From RYN-230 sp963768945 (GTDB lineage: Bacteria > Actinomycetota > Actinomycetes > Streptosporangiales > Streptosporangiaceae): a stretch of DNA of 64,000 nucleotides. Numbering within the stretch: the stretch's first letter is position 1; each line of letters starts with the position of its first letter. The translations under genes were made by a program, and so were the position numbers. The notes under the pieces are model-generated. The model was not told where the DNA came from, did not search any database, and saw only the letters and a list, made by a program, of their open reading frames with translations. This document shows positions 1 through 8,030 of this stretch, in pieces. The stretch lies in the NCBI GenBank assembly GCA_963768945.1, contig CAVYJW010000001.1, positions 372,001 through 436,000 on the forward strand. Direction: 5' to 3'.

Positions 1-513
1 CAGGAACGTGGTGACCGCGGGGATGTCCGCGGCGAGGTAGTTGACATGGTCCAGCCGCCGCACGTTGGCGCCGCGGCCGGGAAACGGCGCGGCCTGGTTC
101 TTCAGCGCGGGACGCTGCCCCTCCGGCGCCTCGTACCAGTCGCTCTCCCAGTAGATCCCGAACTCGTGCCCGTCAGTGTCGGTGAAGAGGTAGGTCGGCC
201 CGATGCCCTCCTCGCCGCCGGCCCAGCCGAGGCCGTGCCCGGACGCCTCGATGGCCCGCACCCGCCGTTCCAGCGCCTCCGGGCCAGCCGCCCGCAGCCA
301 GGTCCGGCCGATCCCCGGGGCGGGCGACTCCACCACGCAGACCGTGAACCGCTCGTAGTCGTCCCAGGTGCGCAGGTAGGTGCGGGTTCCGGCGCGGGCC
401 ACCTCGGACAGGCCCATCAGCCGGACGAAGAAGTCCACGGTCTCGGCCGGGACCTGGGTGCGGAGCTCCACGGCCGACACGTGGGCGATATCGCGGCAGC
501 GCTGCGGGGACAT
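1..513 (-). CDS. Extradiol (catechol 2,3-dioxygenase-like) VOC dioxygenase, 3' end off window
   Basis: Ring-cleaving extradiol dioxygenase of the type I vicinal-oxygen-chelate family. About 171 codons are visible from ATG at 513; the end lies beyond the left edge. The first VOC module spans roughly residues 8-120 (DIAHVSAVEL near the start, TYLFTDTDGHEFGIYWE later). The second begins near residue 150 with RRLDHVNYLAADI, whose His matches the first iron ligand of the catalytic domain in this family. GGAGG lies upstream of the start. It is the last gene seen of a minus-strand operon, 7 bases after the GntR gene, which fits an aromatic-ring degradation role. The true substrate is not readable from the sequence. 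Confidence 0.85.
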   Translation of the reverse strand, partial: MSPQRCRDIAHVSAVELRTQVPAETVDFFVRLMGLSEVARAGTRTYLRTWDDYERFTVCVVESPAPGIGRTWLRAAGPEALERRVRAIEASGHGLGWAGGEEGIGPTYLFTDTDGHEFGIYWESDWYEAPEGQRPALKNQAAPFPGRGANVRRLDHVNYLAADIPAVTTFL

Positions 514-520
514 GGCGCAT

Positions 521-1258
521 CTACCTCCGGGAGCTCGGCTTGCTGGGACCGTGGTCAGCGGCACCGCGGTCAGCGGCACGGTAGTCAGCGGCACCGCGGT
601 CAGCGGCGGCACCCTCACTGCGGGCCTGCTCCTCGGCGAGGCTGCTGAGTGAGTCGATGACGCTGGTGATGTGGTCCCGCATGGCGGCCTCGGCCGCAGC
701 CGGATCGCGCGCCGCGATGGCGGCCACGATCCGCTCGTGCTGGGCCAGGGACACGGCAGGCCGCCCCGGGATCAGGGACAGGGTGAACTGGTGGCGGACC
801 AGCTGGGCGCGGAGCCGCTCGATCATGCTGGTCGCGGTGTCGTGCGCGGCGATCGAGCGGATCAGGGCGTGCAGCCGCGCGTTGGCGTCGCTGTAGCGGA
901 GGAGCTCGGCCGCCTCCACCGCGACCCGCATGTCCGCGGTGATGTCCTCCAGCTCAGCCGCCTGGGCCGGGGTGACCCGCTCCGCGGCCCGGGCCGCGGT
1001 CAGCCCCTCCAGCAGCCGCCGGACCTCGGTGATCTCGATCGCCTCGCTGAGCGGGATGACCCGGACCCGGGCGCCCCGGTGCCGCTGCACTTCCACCAGC
1101 CCCTCGCCGGCCAGCACCGGGATGGCGGCGCGCACGGCGAACCGGCTGGACCCGAACCGCTCGCACAGATCGACCTCGACCAGGCGCTGCCCGGCGGCGA
1201 ACTCTCCGGCCAGGATGGCGTCGCGCAGCGCGTCCAGCACGGCCCCCTCGTCGGCCAT
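521..1258 (-). CDS. GntR-family (FCD) transcriptional regulator
   Basis: DNA-binding repressor/activator of 245 residues. Residues 1-70 form the winged helix (DLCERFGSSRFAVRAAI is the HTH); about 80-205 is the all-helical FCD effector domain, which in this family binds organic acids. The last 30 residues are a low-complexity tail built from a 15-base unit repeated four times (5-residue unit around AAD) and look dispensable. The gene starts 2 bases after the aldolase stop and ends 7 bases before the dioxygenase, so it is co-transcribed with the pathway it probably controls. The effector is inferred to be a ring-cleavage intermediate. Confidence 0.9.
   Translation of the reverse strand: MADEGAVLDALRDAILAGEFAAGQRLVEVDLCERFGSSRFAVRAAIPVLAGEGLVEVQRHRGARVRVIPLSEAIEITEVRRLLEGLTAARAAERVTPAQAAELEDITADMRVAVEAAELLRYSDANARLHALIRSIAAHDTATSMIERLRAQLVRHQFTLSLIPGRPAVSLAQHERIVAAIAARDPAAAEAAMRDHITSVIDSLSSLAEEQARSEGAAADRGAADYRAADRGAADHGPSKPSSRR
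551..610. repeat. Four 15-bp tandem units in the 3' part of the GntR gene
   Basis: Unit reads approximately GTGGTCAGCGGCACC on the plus strand, with copies at about 551, 566, 581 and 596. It encodes the repetitive AAD-rich C-terminal tail of the regulator. Confidence 0.85.
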
Positions 1259-1260
1259 GC

Positions 1261-1992
1261 TCAGCTCTCCCCGTGGTCCGCCGGCATGGAGTGGTCCGCC
1301 GGCATGGAGTGGTCCGCCCGCATGTACGTGACACCGAGCCGCTCGAGCACCGGCCGCAGCTCGTAGCGGTCCAGGCCCAGCTCCCCCCGGGTGAACGCGT
1401 CCCGGGCCTCGTCCTCGCGGCGGGCCCGGCGGCGCCCGTCCGCCGCCACCCGGGCGGCCTGAGCCCGGGGGACGCAGACCACGCCGTCGTCGTCGGCCAC
1501 CATCGCATCCCCGGGGTGGATCACCGTGCCGGCGATGCTGACCGGCATGTTCACCGCGCCGGCGATGGCTTTCAGCGTGCCCTGCGCGCTGACGAACTGG
1601 GACCAGACGGGGAAGCGCGCGGCGGTGATCGCGCCGACGTCCCGTACGCCGGTGGTGGTGACCAGCCCGTGTACCTCGCGCGCGGCGAGCGCGGTGGTGA
1701 TCAGCTCGCCGACGAAGCCGTCGCTGGACGGGGACGTCGTGGTGACCACCAGCAGGTCACCCGGCCGGGCCTGCTCCACGGCCGCGTGCAGCATCAGGTT
1801 GTCTCCCGGCCCGCAGAGAACCGTGAGGGCGGTCCCGGCGGCGCGGGCGCCGGTCCAGGCGGGCCGGAGGAAGGTGCCGAGCAGCCCGGTCTTGCCCGCT
1901 GCCTCGTGCACGGTGGCCACGCCGAGCTCGCCCAGCTCGGCCACCACGGCGGGGTCCGCGCGGGGCGGGTCCACGACTATGACGGGTTTCAT
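1261..1992 (-). CDS. 4-carboxy-4-hydroxy-2-oxoadipate aldolase / oxaloacetate decarboxylase (RraA-like fold)
   Basis: Class II pyruvate aldolase of the HMG/CHA family that splits 4-carboxy-4-hydroxy-2-oxoadipate into pyruvate and oxaloacetate, the last step of gallate or protocatechuate 4,5-cleavage. Protein of 243 residues; GPGDNLMLHAA (61-71) and TTTGVRDVGAI (112-122) carry the family pattern, with R117 and D118 matching the catalytic Arg-Asp. ATG at 1992 overlaps the preceding stop as ATGA, so translation is coupled. The C terminus ends in a duplicated ADHSMP unit. Demethylmenaquinone methyltransferase annotations of this fold are historical errors; an RraA-type regulator is a less likely alternative. 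Confidence 0.85.
   Translation of the reverse strand: MKPVIVVDPPRADPAVVAELGELGVATVHEAAGKTGLLGTFLRPAWTGARAAGTALTVLCGPGDNLMLHAAVEQARPGDLLVVTTTSPSSDGFVGELITTALAAREVHGLVTTTGVRDVGAITAARFPVWSQFVSAQGTLKAIAGAVNMPVSIAGTVIHPGDAMVADDDGVVCVPRAQAARVAADGRRRARREDEARDAFTRGELGLDRYELRPVLERLGVTYMRADHSMPADHSMPADHGES
1280..1323. repeat. Tandem ADHSMP-coding repeat at the aldolase 3' end
   Basis: An 18-base unit (GGTCCGCCGGCATGGAGT) is present as two close copies plus a partial third. It lies inside the last 20 codons of the aldolase. Confidence 0.8.
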
Positions 1993-3749
1993 GCCAGCAC
2001 CCCGCTCACCTGGGGAAAGACCCGCTGGTAGGCCTCGGCGTAGCGGATCGAGGCCGCCCCGCCGTTGCGCCTCGCCTGGACCCCGCGCCGCTCGGCCAGG
2101 TCCTCGTAGTAGCGGACCAGATGTTCCTGGGACCCCATCGCGGCCATGGCCTGCTGCTTCAGGTCGAACACCGGCGTGATGTCGACGAGCACGTCCGGCC
2201 GGAACTCGCACATCTCGGGCTGGTGGGGCTCGAAGCGGAACACCGGCGGCGCGCCGAGCACCGGGTGCGCCGACGGGCGTCCCTGGGCCTGGGCCACCAT
2301 CCGGGCCCGCAGGGTCAGGTCGGCGGCCCGCGGATGGTCGTAGTTGTAGGGGTCGGCCCGGGAGTGGGTGAGGATCACCCCGGGCTGTAGCTCGCGCATC
2401 AGCTCCGCCAGCTCCAGCACCAGCTCCTCGTTGTCCTGTAGGGGATAGTCGCCCTTGTCCAGGAAGTGCATGCTGGCCCCCAGCACCTGCCCGGCCGCCT
2501 CGGCCTCCGCCCTGCGGATCTCCTTCACCCGGTCCACGGTCATGCCCGGCTGCTTCCAGGCCCCCGGCGACTCGCCGTGCTCGCCGTAGGACAGGCACAC
2601 CACGTGCGCCTCGCCGAAGGCCGAGGTGACGACCGAGATGTAGCCGGCCGCCCGCCAGACGAAGTCGGCGGCGTGGGCGCTGACGACGAGCAGCCGCCCG
2701 AACCCGTCCATGGTGGTCACGCCGCGTCCCCCTGCTGGCCGGGGTCCCGCTGGCCGGGGTCCGGCTGCCCCTCGTTCCGGTGGCCAGGCGTCCCCCTGAT
2801 CTGGTCCGGCCAGCAGCCGGCTGTTGGACACGATCATGGTGGTGATCTCCTCGTCGGTGAATCCCGCGGCCCGCAGCGCGTCCGCCATCAGCGGCAGCCC
2901 GTCCTCCACCGGGGGATTATGCGGCTGGCCGAGGTCGCTGGTGATGATGGTGTGCTCCGCGCCGGTGGCCCGGATGTTGCCGGCCATCCGGGCCCAGTCG
3001 TACTTGCCAGTGAACGGCGTGGTGAAACAGCGTTCCAGGAATGCCCCCTGCCCGGCCAGGGCCAGCTGGTCGTCCAGGCTCATGTCCTGCTGCGGGAACT
3101 CCGGATGGGTGGCGATGACGTGCCGGACGCCGGCCTCGAATGCGGCCTCGGCCACCACGCGGCTCTCGTAGGCAGACAGGTGGCCGGTGGCCACGACGAG
3201 CTGGTGCCGCGCGGCCAGCCGGAGCACCTCCCAGGTGGCCGGGAGCGGCAGGCCGGCGTCGTCGAGGACGTCCACCACGGGCACCGTGACGCCCTGGGCA
3301 TCCAGGTCGCGCTGCAGGGCCAGCCACATCGGCGGGGTCGCGCCGGGGGGCAGGTCGGCGTGCTTGGCCCGGTGGTTGGCCGCGTCCAGGGTCGGCATCC
3401 ACAGGATCCGGGCGCCCTCGCGGGCCGCGATCTCGACCGCGATCGGGTTGAGGCCGCCGACCGAGGCGTTGAGGGTCAGGGCCCCGATAACCCGGACCTC
3501 GCCATGGCCCATCTCTTCATGCCCTATCTCTTTATTCAGGGCCTCGTTGAGCACGGCGGCACGTTCCGCGGTCGGGACGTAGTGCGACTTCAGCGCGAAC
3601 CCGGCCAGCCCCACGTCCTGGCAGCGGCGGGCCAGCTGGAGGTCGGTGACCCGGCGGCGCATCACGTCGGGCTCGACGTGCACATGCAGGTCGTACGCGC
3701 CGCGCACGAGCCGGCGCGCCCACTCGCTGGGCGTAGTCGAGTTCAGCAC
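1989..3749 (-). CDS. DUF6282 metallohydrolase joined in frame to a GalB-like PIG-L hydratase
   Basis: One open frame of 586 residues holds two enzymes. Residues 1-315 match DUF6282, an amidohydrolase-like TIM barrel; YDLHVHVEPDVM (about 18-29) carries the HxH metal pair. Residues about 347-586 match the PIG-L/LmbE-like 4-oxalomesaconate hydratase GalB: SAHAADFVWRAAG and YNYDHPRAA supply the metal site. A Pro/Gly-rich linker made by a short duplication joins them. The second part has its own possible start, GTG at 2720, with AGGGGGA upstream, so two proteins could be made. GTG at 3749 begins the whole frame. GalB hydrates the substrate of the next gene's aldolase; the DUF6282 role is unknown. 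Confidence 0.8.
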   Translation of the reverse strand: MLNSTTPSEWARRLVRGAYDLHVHVEPDVMRRRVTDLQLARRCQDVGLAGFALKSHYVPTAERAAVLNEALNKEIGHEEMGHGEVRVIGALTLNASVGGLNPIAVEIAAREGARILWMPTLDAANHRAKHADLPPGATPPMWLALQRDLDAQGVTVPVVDVLDDAGLPLPATWEVLRLAARHQLVVATGHLSAYESRVVAEAAFEAGVRHVIATHPEFPQQDMSLDDQLALAGQGAFLERCFTTPFTGKYDWARMAGNIRATGAEHTIITSDLGQPHNPPVEDGLPLMADALRAAGFTDEEITTMIVSNSRLLAGPDQGDAWPPERGAAGPRPAGPRPAGGRGVTTMDGFGRLLVVSAHAADFVWRAAGYISVVTSAFGEAHVVCLSYGEHGESPGAWKQPGMTVDRVKEIRRAEAEAAGQVLGASMHFLDKGDYPLQDNEELVLELAELMRELQPGVILTHSRADPYNYDHPRAADLTLRARMVAQAQGRPSAHPVLGAPPVFRFEPHQPEMCEFRPDVLVDITPVFDLKQQAMAAMGSQEHLVRYYEDLAERRGVQARRNGGAASIRYAEAYQRVFPQVSGVLA

Positions 3750-3849
3750 GGGTTGATCCAGCCGCCTTCAAGCCGAAATTGGCTACAAAATCCGCAGACA
3801 ATCACCGTCACCGTAAAGGGGGGCCGGGTGGCTGGTCAAGGGATCCGGC

Positions 3850-3876
3850 AGCCGGGGGGCGGCGCAGGCCCCGGCT
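3850..3876 (-). terminator. GC hairpin downstream of rho
   Basis: Perfect 8-bp arms AGCCGGGG (3850-3857) and CCCCGGCT (3869-3876) lie 12 bases past the rho stop on the minus strand. There is no U tract, as is common for actinobacterial terminators. Function is inferred. Confidence 0.5.
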
Positions 3877-3887
3877 CAGCGCCCGGG

Positions 3888-5192
3888 TTAGGCGCTGAGC
3901 TGGACCTGGCGGAGGAACTCGGCGTTGGACGCGGTGTCGCGGGTCCGGTCCAGCAGCAGCTGGATAGCCTGCTGCGGGTCGAGCTCGGCGAGGACCCGGC
4001 GCAGCCTGGCGGTGATGTTGTGCTCCTCCGCCGTCATGAGCAGGTCGTCGCGGCGGGTGCTGGACGGCCCCACGTCGATCGCGGGGAAGATGCGCTTCTC
4101 GGCCAGCTCGCGGCGCAGCCGCAGCTCCATGTTCCCGGTGCCCTTGAACTCCTCGAAGAACACGTCGTCCATCCGCGATCCGGTCTCGACCAGGGCGGTG
4201 CACAGCAGGGTCAGCGAACCGCCGTCCTCGACGTTGCGGGCGGCGCCCAGGAACTTCCGCGGCGGGTACAGGGCACTCACGGCCACACCGCCGGCCAGGA
4301 TGCGGCTGCTGGACGGCGCGGCGAGGTTGTAGGCCCGGCCGAGGCGGGTGATGGAGTCGAGCAGGACGACGACGTCGCGGCCCAGTTCGACCAGCCGCTT
4401 GGCGCGCTCGATGGCCAGCTCGGCGACCTGGATGTGCTCTTCGGCGGCCTGGTCGAAGGTCGAGTAGACGACCTCACCGCGAACCGACCGGACCAGGTCG
4501 GTCACTTCCTCCGGGCGCTCGCCGACCAGCACCACCATGAGGTGCACCTCGGGGTGGTTGGCGGCCACCGCGTCCGCGATGGCCTGCAGCACCATGGTCT
4601 TGCCGGCCTTCGGCGGCGACACGATGAGCCCGCGCTGCCCCTTGCCGACCGGGGCGACCAGGTCGATGATCCGGCCGGTGGGGGAGTTCCCCGGACCGGA
4701 GCTGTTCTCCAGGCGGAGCCGCTCCTGCGGGTGCAGCGGGGTCAGCTTGGCGAACTCGGGGCGCTGCGCCGCCAGTTGCGGGTCGGTTCCGTTGACGGCG
4801 GTGACGCTGGCCAGCACCGGGTTCTCCCCGCGCCTGGCCCGGCTGGCCCGGCTGTCCCGGCTGCCCGCCGCCTGGCCGGGCCGGGGCGCCCGGGCGGTGC
4901 CTTCCACGGCGTCTCCCTTGCGCAGGCCGAACTGCTGGACCTGGGCCTGGGTCAGGACGACATCGTCCGGGCCGCGCTGGTAGCCGGCCCGGCGCAGGAA
5001 CGCCCGGCCGTCGGCGATGTCCAGCAGGCCCGAGACCGGCTCCGGGGGGCTTTCCTGGACCGGGGCCGCCGGAGTCTGCGGCCTGGCCTTACTGGACTGC
5101 CCAGCCGCCGGGGCCCGCTTGCGGGCCGGACGCTGGGATGGGGTTCTGGTGGTCCGCGGCGCCGCCGCGGGCTGGGTGAGGATTGCGGTCAT
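3888..5192 (-). CDS. rho: Transcription termination factor Rho, short paralogue
   Basis: Hexameric RNA translocase that ends transcription. The 434-residue protein has a 55-residue Pro/Ala/Arg-rich start, then the cold-shock RNA-binding domain (about 62-140, GPDDVVLTQAQVQQFGLRKG), then the RecA-like motor. Walker A SPPKAGKT is at about 192-199, Walker B VVVLLDS at about 274-280, and ILAGGVAVSALYPPRKFLG forms the secondary-site loops. It lacks the N-terminal helical Rho_N domain and the long charged insertion of the usual 600-700 residue actinobacterial Rho, so it is probably a second copy. ATG at 5192 follows a long leader. All motor residues that can be judged are present. Confidence 0.9.
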   Translation of the reverse strand: MTAILTQPAAAPRTTRTPSQRPARKRAPAAGQSSKARPQTPAAPVQESPPEPVSGLLDIADGRAFLRRAGYQRGPDDVVLTQAQVQQFGLRKGDAVEGTARAPRPGQAAGSRDSRASRARRGENPVLASVTAVNGTDPQLAAQRPEFAKLTPLHPQERLRLENSSGPGNSPTGRIIDLVAPVGKGQRGLIVSPPKAGKTMVLQAIADAVAANHPEVHLMVVLVGERPEEVTDLVRSVRGEVVYSTFDQAAEEHIQVAELAIERAKRLVELGRDVVVLLDSITRLGRAYNLAAPSSSRILAGGVAVSALYPPRKFLGAARNVEDGGSLTLLCTALVETGSRMDDVFFEEFKGTGNMELRLRRELAEKRIFPAIDVGPSSTRRDDLLMTAEEHNITARLRRVLAELDPQQAIQLLLDRTRDTASNAEFLRQVQLSA

Positions 5193-5554
5193 ACAGAGAA
5201 TTCCTTTCGGAAGGCGGCCTGAAGGCAGGCACGCCGGAAAAGGCGCCGGATGGCGCCGCGAAAAAGCGCATGTGCGCGGCTCGGCAAATCCGGGAACCGG
5301 CGTTTACTAGGCTGGTTCCGGCACAGCTCGACGCCTGGACCTTGGCTGGGTCCTGGAAGGACGAAGGCGTAAACCCTTCTCGCGGCTTACTTGGATCAGC
5401 CGGATCGGCTATCTAAATAAGTTAGCCGGGCTCGCCTGAGCTGACTGGCAGTGCACGCACGCCACATAGGCGGAATTGACATCGCCTACTGCGACCATAC
5501 ATCACAACACGACCGGGTGGCCAGTTAATCCCGGGGCGCTTCCCGCGCCCGGGG
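5193..5554 (-). promoter_or_regulatory. Long non-coding leader region upstream of rho
   Basis: This 362-base gap holds no convincing gene. On the rho strand it carries two possible hairpins: GGAACC with GGTTCC (about 5293-5315) and GGACC with GGTCC (about 5337-5354). An AT-rich stretch near 5413-5422, rare in this DNA, could hold the -10 element. rho genes are often autoregulated through a long leader; that use here is inferred. Confidence 0.35.
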
Positions 5555-6178
5555 TCATCCGACCGGCAGCGGCGCGTTCTGGTACTGCTCGGCCGGGTTG
5601 GCCCGGCTGAGCAGATACCCGACCAGGGTGATCAGCACGTGCTTGACGGATTCCCGGTCCCGCGCGTCGCAGAGCACCACGGGCGCGCCCGGATCGAGGT
5701 CGAGCGCGATCCGGACGTCGTCCGTGCCGTAGTGCGGCGCGTCGTCGAAGCAGTTGACCGCCACCACGAACGGTGTGCCGTGCCGCTCGAAGTAGTCCAC
5801 GGACGCGAAGCAGTCGGCGAGACGCCGGGTGTCCGCCAGCACCACCGCCCCCAGTGCGCCGTAGGCCAGTTCGTCCCACATGAACCAGAACCGTTCCTGG
5901 CCGGGCGTGCCGAACAGGTACAGGGCCAGGTCGGCCCGGAACGTGATCCGGCCGAAGTCCATCGCCACCGTGGTCGTGGTCTTGTCCTGCACCCCGCTGA
6001 TGTCGTCGATGCCGACGCCACGGTCGCTCAGCGTCTCCTCTGTCCGCAGCGGCCGGATCTCACTGATGGCGCTGACCAGCGTGGTCTTTCCCACGCCGAA
6101 CCCCCCGGCAATGAGGATCTTGGCCGTGGTGGGCGCCACCGGGGCGTCGGCCGCGGCATCAGGCTGCGTGTAGTCCAT
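5555..6178 (-). CDS. CvnD-type small GTPase (conservon ATP/GTP-binding protein)
   Basis: Ras-like GTPase of 207 residues that works with roadblock and DUF742 partners at actinobacterial membranes. G1 is GGFGVGKTT (about 25-33), G3 lies in FGTPGQERF, and the NKxD position reads NCFD, which is usual for this family. In a full conservon the order is sensor kinase, roadblock protein, DUF742, GTPase. Here only the last two remain. Its start overlaps the DUF742 gene by 20 bases, indicating translational coupling. Confidence 0.88.
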   Translation of the reverse strand: MDYTQPDAAADAPVAPTTAKILIAGGFGVGKTTLVSAISEIRPLRTEETLSDRGVGIDDISGVQDKTTTTVAMDFGRITFRADLALYLFGTPGQERFWFMWDELAYGALGAVVLADTRRLADCFASVDYFERHGTPFVVAVNCFDDAPHYGTDDVRIALDLDPGAPVVLCDARDRESVKHVLITLVGYLLSRANPAEQYQNAPLPVG

Positions 6179-6365
6179 CCAGTACGTCCCTCGGTAGACG
6201 CTCGTCGGTGACCGGCCCGCGCGGTGTCGCGAGGACCCGGATAATCCCGTGCTGGCTTAGGTCGCTGACCATCACCCGGACCACGCCGACCGGGAGATCG
6301 AGGCCAGATACCAGGCCCACTACGGTAATAGGCCGGCCGCACCGCGTCAGTAAGCTTCTTGCCAT
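6159..6365 (-). CDS. DUF742 (CvnC-like) protein, N-terminally short
   Basis: A 68-residue protein carrying only the C-terminal helix-turn-helix-like half of DUF742 (VGLVSGLDLPVGVVRVMVSD, then LPRDVLDGLHAA). Family members are about 120 residues, so roughly the first 50 are missing. The region where they would be encoded is occupied by the start of the divergent PPOX gene. No good ribosome site precedes ATG 6365, and other upstream starts cannot be excluded. It overlaps and probably couples to the CvnD-type GTPase. Confidence 0.65.
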   Translation of the reverse strand: MARSLLTRCGRPITVVGLVSGLDLPVGVVRVMVSDLSQHGIIRVLATPRGPVTDERLPRDVLDGLHAA

Positions 6366-6398
6366 CCGCGGGACCAGCACAGGGCTGAGGAGGACACC

Positions 6399-6884
6399 GT
6401 GGCTGCCGCACAGCAGCGCCGCGGCCGGTCGATCGCCATGACGCCGGCCGAGCTTGAGGAGTTCCTGGCCCAGGCGCGCACCTGCCGGGTCGCGACCCTG
6501 GCGCCGGATGGCCCGCACGTGGTGCCTCTCTGGTTCGTCTGGACCGGCGGGGCGCTCTGGCTGAGCTCGGTCGTGCGCAGCCAGCGCTGGGCCGACCTGA
6601 TCCGTGACCCTCGGGTGGCGGTCGTGGCCGATGCCGGAGAGGAGTACCAGGAACTGCGGGGCGCCGAGATCAAGGGGAGGGCCGAGCCGGTCGGCGAGGT
6701 GCCACGGCACGGCACGGACGACGCCCGGCTGGCCGCGCCGGAGTTGCTGTTCGCCCGCAAGTACCTGGGCGGCGACTCGATGCTGCACGACGGACGGCAT
6801 GGCTGGCTGCGCGTCACCCCGACCAAGATCACAAGCTGGGACTTCCGCAAGCTGCCGTCCGAGCGGGCCCACCCGGGACGCTGA
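6399..6884 (+). CDS. PPOX-class flavin or F420-dependent oxidoreductase
   Basis: A 161-residue split-barrel protein of the pyridoxamine-phosphate-oxidase-like superfamily. TCRVATLAPDGPHVVPLWF (about 28-46) is the typical first strand pair, and GHGWLRVTPTKITSWDF-like residues close the barrel. Such proteins reduce small substrates with F420H2 or bind flavin or haem; the substrate cannot be inferred. GTG at 6399 is preceded by GAGGAGG at 6386-6392. It is divergent from the DUF742 gene with only 33 bases between starts. Confidence 0.8.
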   Translation: MAAAQQRRGRSIAMTPAELEEFLAQARTCRVATLAPDGPHVVPLWFVWTGGALWLSSVVRSQRWADLIRDPRVAVVADAGEEYQELRGAEIKGRAEPVGEVPRHGTDDARLAAPELLFARKYLGGDSMLHDGRHGWLRVTPTKITSWDFRKLPSERAHPGR

Positions 6885-6930
6885 CCCGGGGGGCCCGGGG
6901 ATGACAGTCTGGGCTGCTGATCCCATCCCG

Positions 6931-8001
6931 CTACGCGAGCGTCTCGTCCACCGGGCTGGGGCCGGGGTCCTCTGCTGGGGCTACGGGTTGCGGGGTGTTC
7001 TGCGAGATCCACGCGTCGATCCGCGCCCACCAGTCGTACAGCCACCGCACCTGGGCATCATGATCGGCGGTGCGTGGTACCCCGGTGGCGGGCACCCGCC
7101 ACCACCGGACCTCGACGACGTGGTCCATCGGCAGGCTCCGCCAGACATCGGCCACGCCGGCCAGCTGGTCCAGCCCGGCGTGCGCGACGAAGATCACGTC
7201 GGCGCTGGGGCAGGCGGCGAGCGCCGCGAGTGCCCCTCCGGGGCGGGGCGCCAGCAGATGCGGCATGTCCCGGGCGCGGGCCGCCAGGTCGGCCCGGCCC
7301 TGCCGTTCCAGCCGCCGGATGCCCCGCCGCCACCGGCCGGGCGTCCAGTTGCCGCCCTCGGGGAAGATCACGAGGGCGCCATCGTGCCCGAGGCCCGCGG
7401 CCAGCCTCCTGATCTGCTCGGTATAGATCTTCTCGCCGGCCCGCTGGGGATAGATAAACACGTTGGGCACCCGGTTGGCGACCACGTCCAGCCCGGGGTC
7501 CAGCTGCAGCGCGGCCTTCATGACGATCCGGGGCCGCCGGTGGTAGACGGTCAGCAGGTGATGCACGAGCAGCAGGGAGTCGCCGGGCCCGGCGTGGCGG
7601 CTGAGCACGATAACGGGCCGGGCCAGCCGCGCGGCCTGCTCCGCCGTGGTCAGCTCTGGCTCGTGGACCTCGATCCGCAGGCCCAGGGTGCTCACGGCCG
7701 CGCGGTACAGCCGTCCCAGGTACCACTCCATGATCGCGTAGTGGCGGCTCTGGTACGGCTCGGTCCGGAGCCGGCCGCCGAACCCGCTGGTGATCCACAG
7801 GGCCAGGCACATGAACAGGGCGGCCGTCTCCGCGACCAGCCAGATGAGCGCGAACCTGAGCAGCCGGAGGGCGCGCAGGCGGCCCAGCCCGAAGGCCACG
7901 GCCAGCAGGGCGAGCGGCAGGAACAGCACGACCACCGCGACCGCGATCACGATCAGCAGCGGCGCCAGCACGATCCTGCGGACCAGCCTGGGTGGGACCA
8001 T
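6931..8001 (-). CDS. 1-acyl-glycerol-3-phosphate acyltransferase (PlsC-like)
   Basis: Membrane phospholipid acyltransferase of 356 residues. Two hydrophobic helices occupy about residues 8-70. The catalytic HX4D motif is RHAGPGD, followed by the acceptor motif FPEGGN. It is longer than classical PlsC (about 240) because of the N-terminal membrane part and a C-terminal extension. It ends just before the patatin gene in the same direction starts, so the two may form a lipid-remodelling pair, with 29 bases between patatin stop and acyltransferase start. Confidence 0.85.
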   Translation of the reverse strand: MVPPRLVRRIVLAPLLIVIAVAVVVLFLPLALLAVAFGLGRLRALRLLRFALIWLVAETAALFMCLALWITSGFGGRLRTEPYQSRHYAIMEWYLGRLYRAAVSTLGLRIEVHEPELTTAEQAARLARPVIVLSRHAGPGDSLLLVHHLLTVYHRRPRIVMKAALQLDPGLDVVANRVPNVFIYPQRAGEKIYTEQIRRLAAGLGHDGALVIFPEGGNWTPGRWRRGIRRLERQGRADLAARARDMPHLLAPRPGGALAALAACPSADVIFVAHAGLDQLAGVADVWRSLPMDHVVEVRWWRVPATGVPRTADHDAQVRWLYDWWARIDAWISQNTPQPVAPAEDPGPSPVDETLA

Positions 8002-8030
8002 GCCGGCTCCTCCCGTCCCCGATGGCTGGG

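Noticed and set aside
2466..5222. A 918-codon plus-strand open frame
   Set aside because: It runs antisense to the hydratase fusion and rho, has no family motifs and reflects GC-rich third positions of the real genes.
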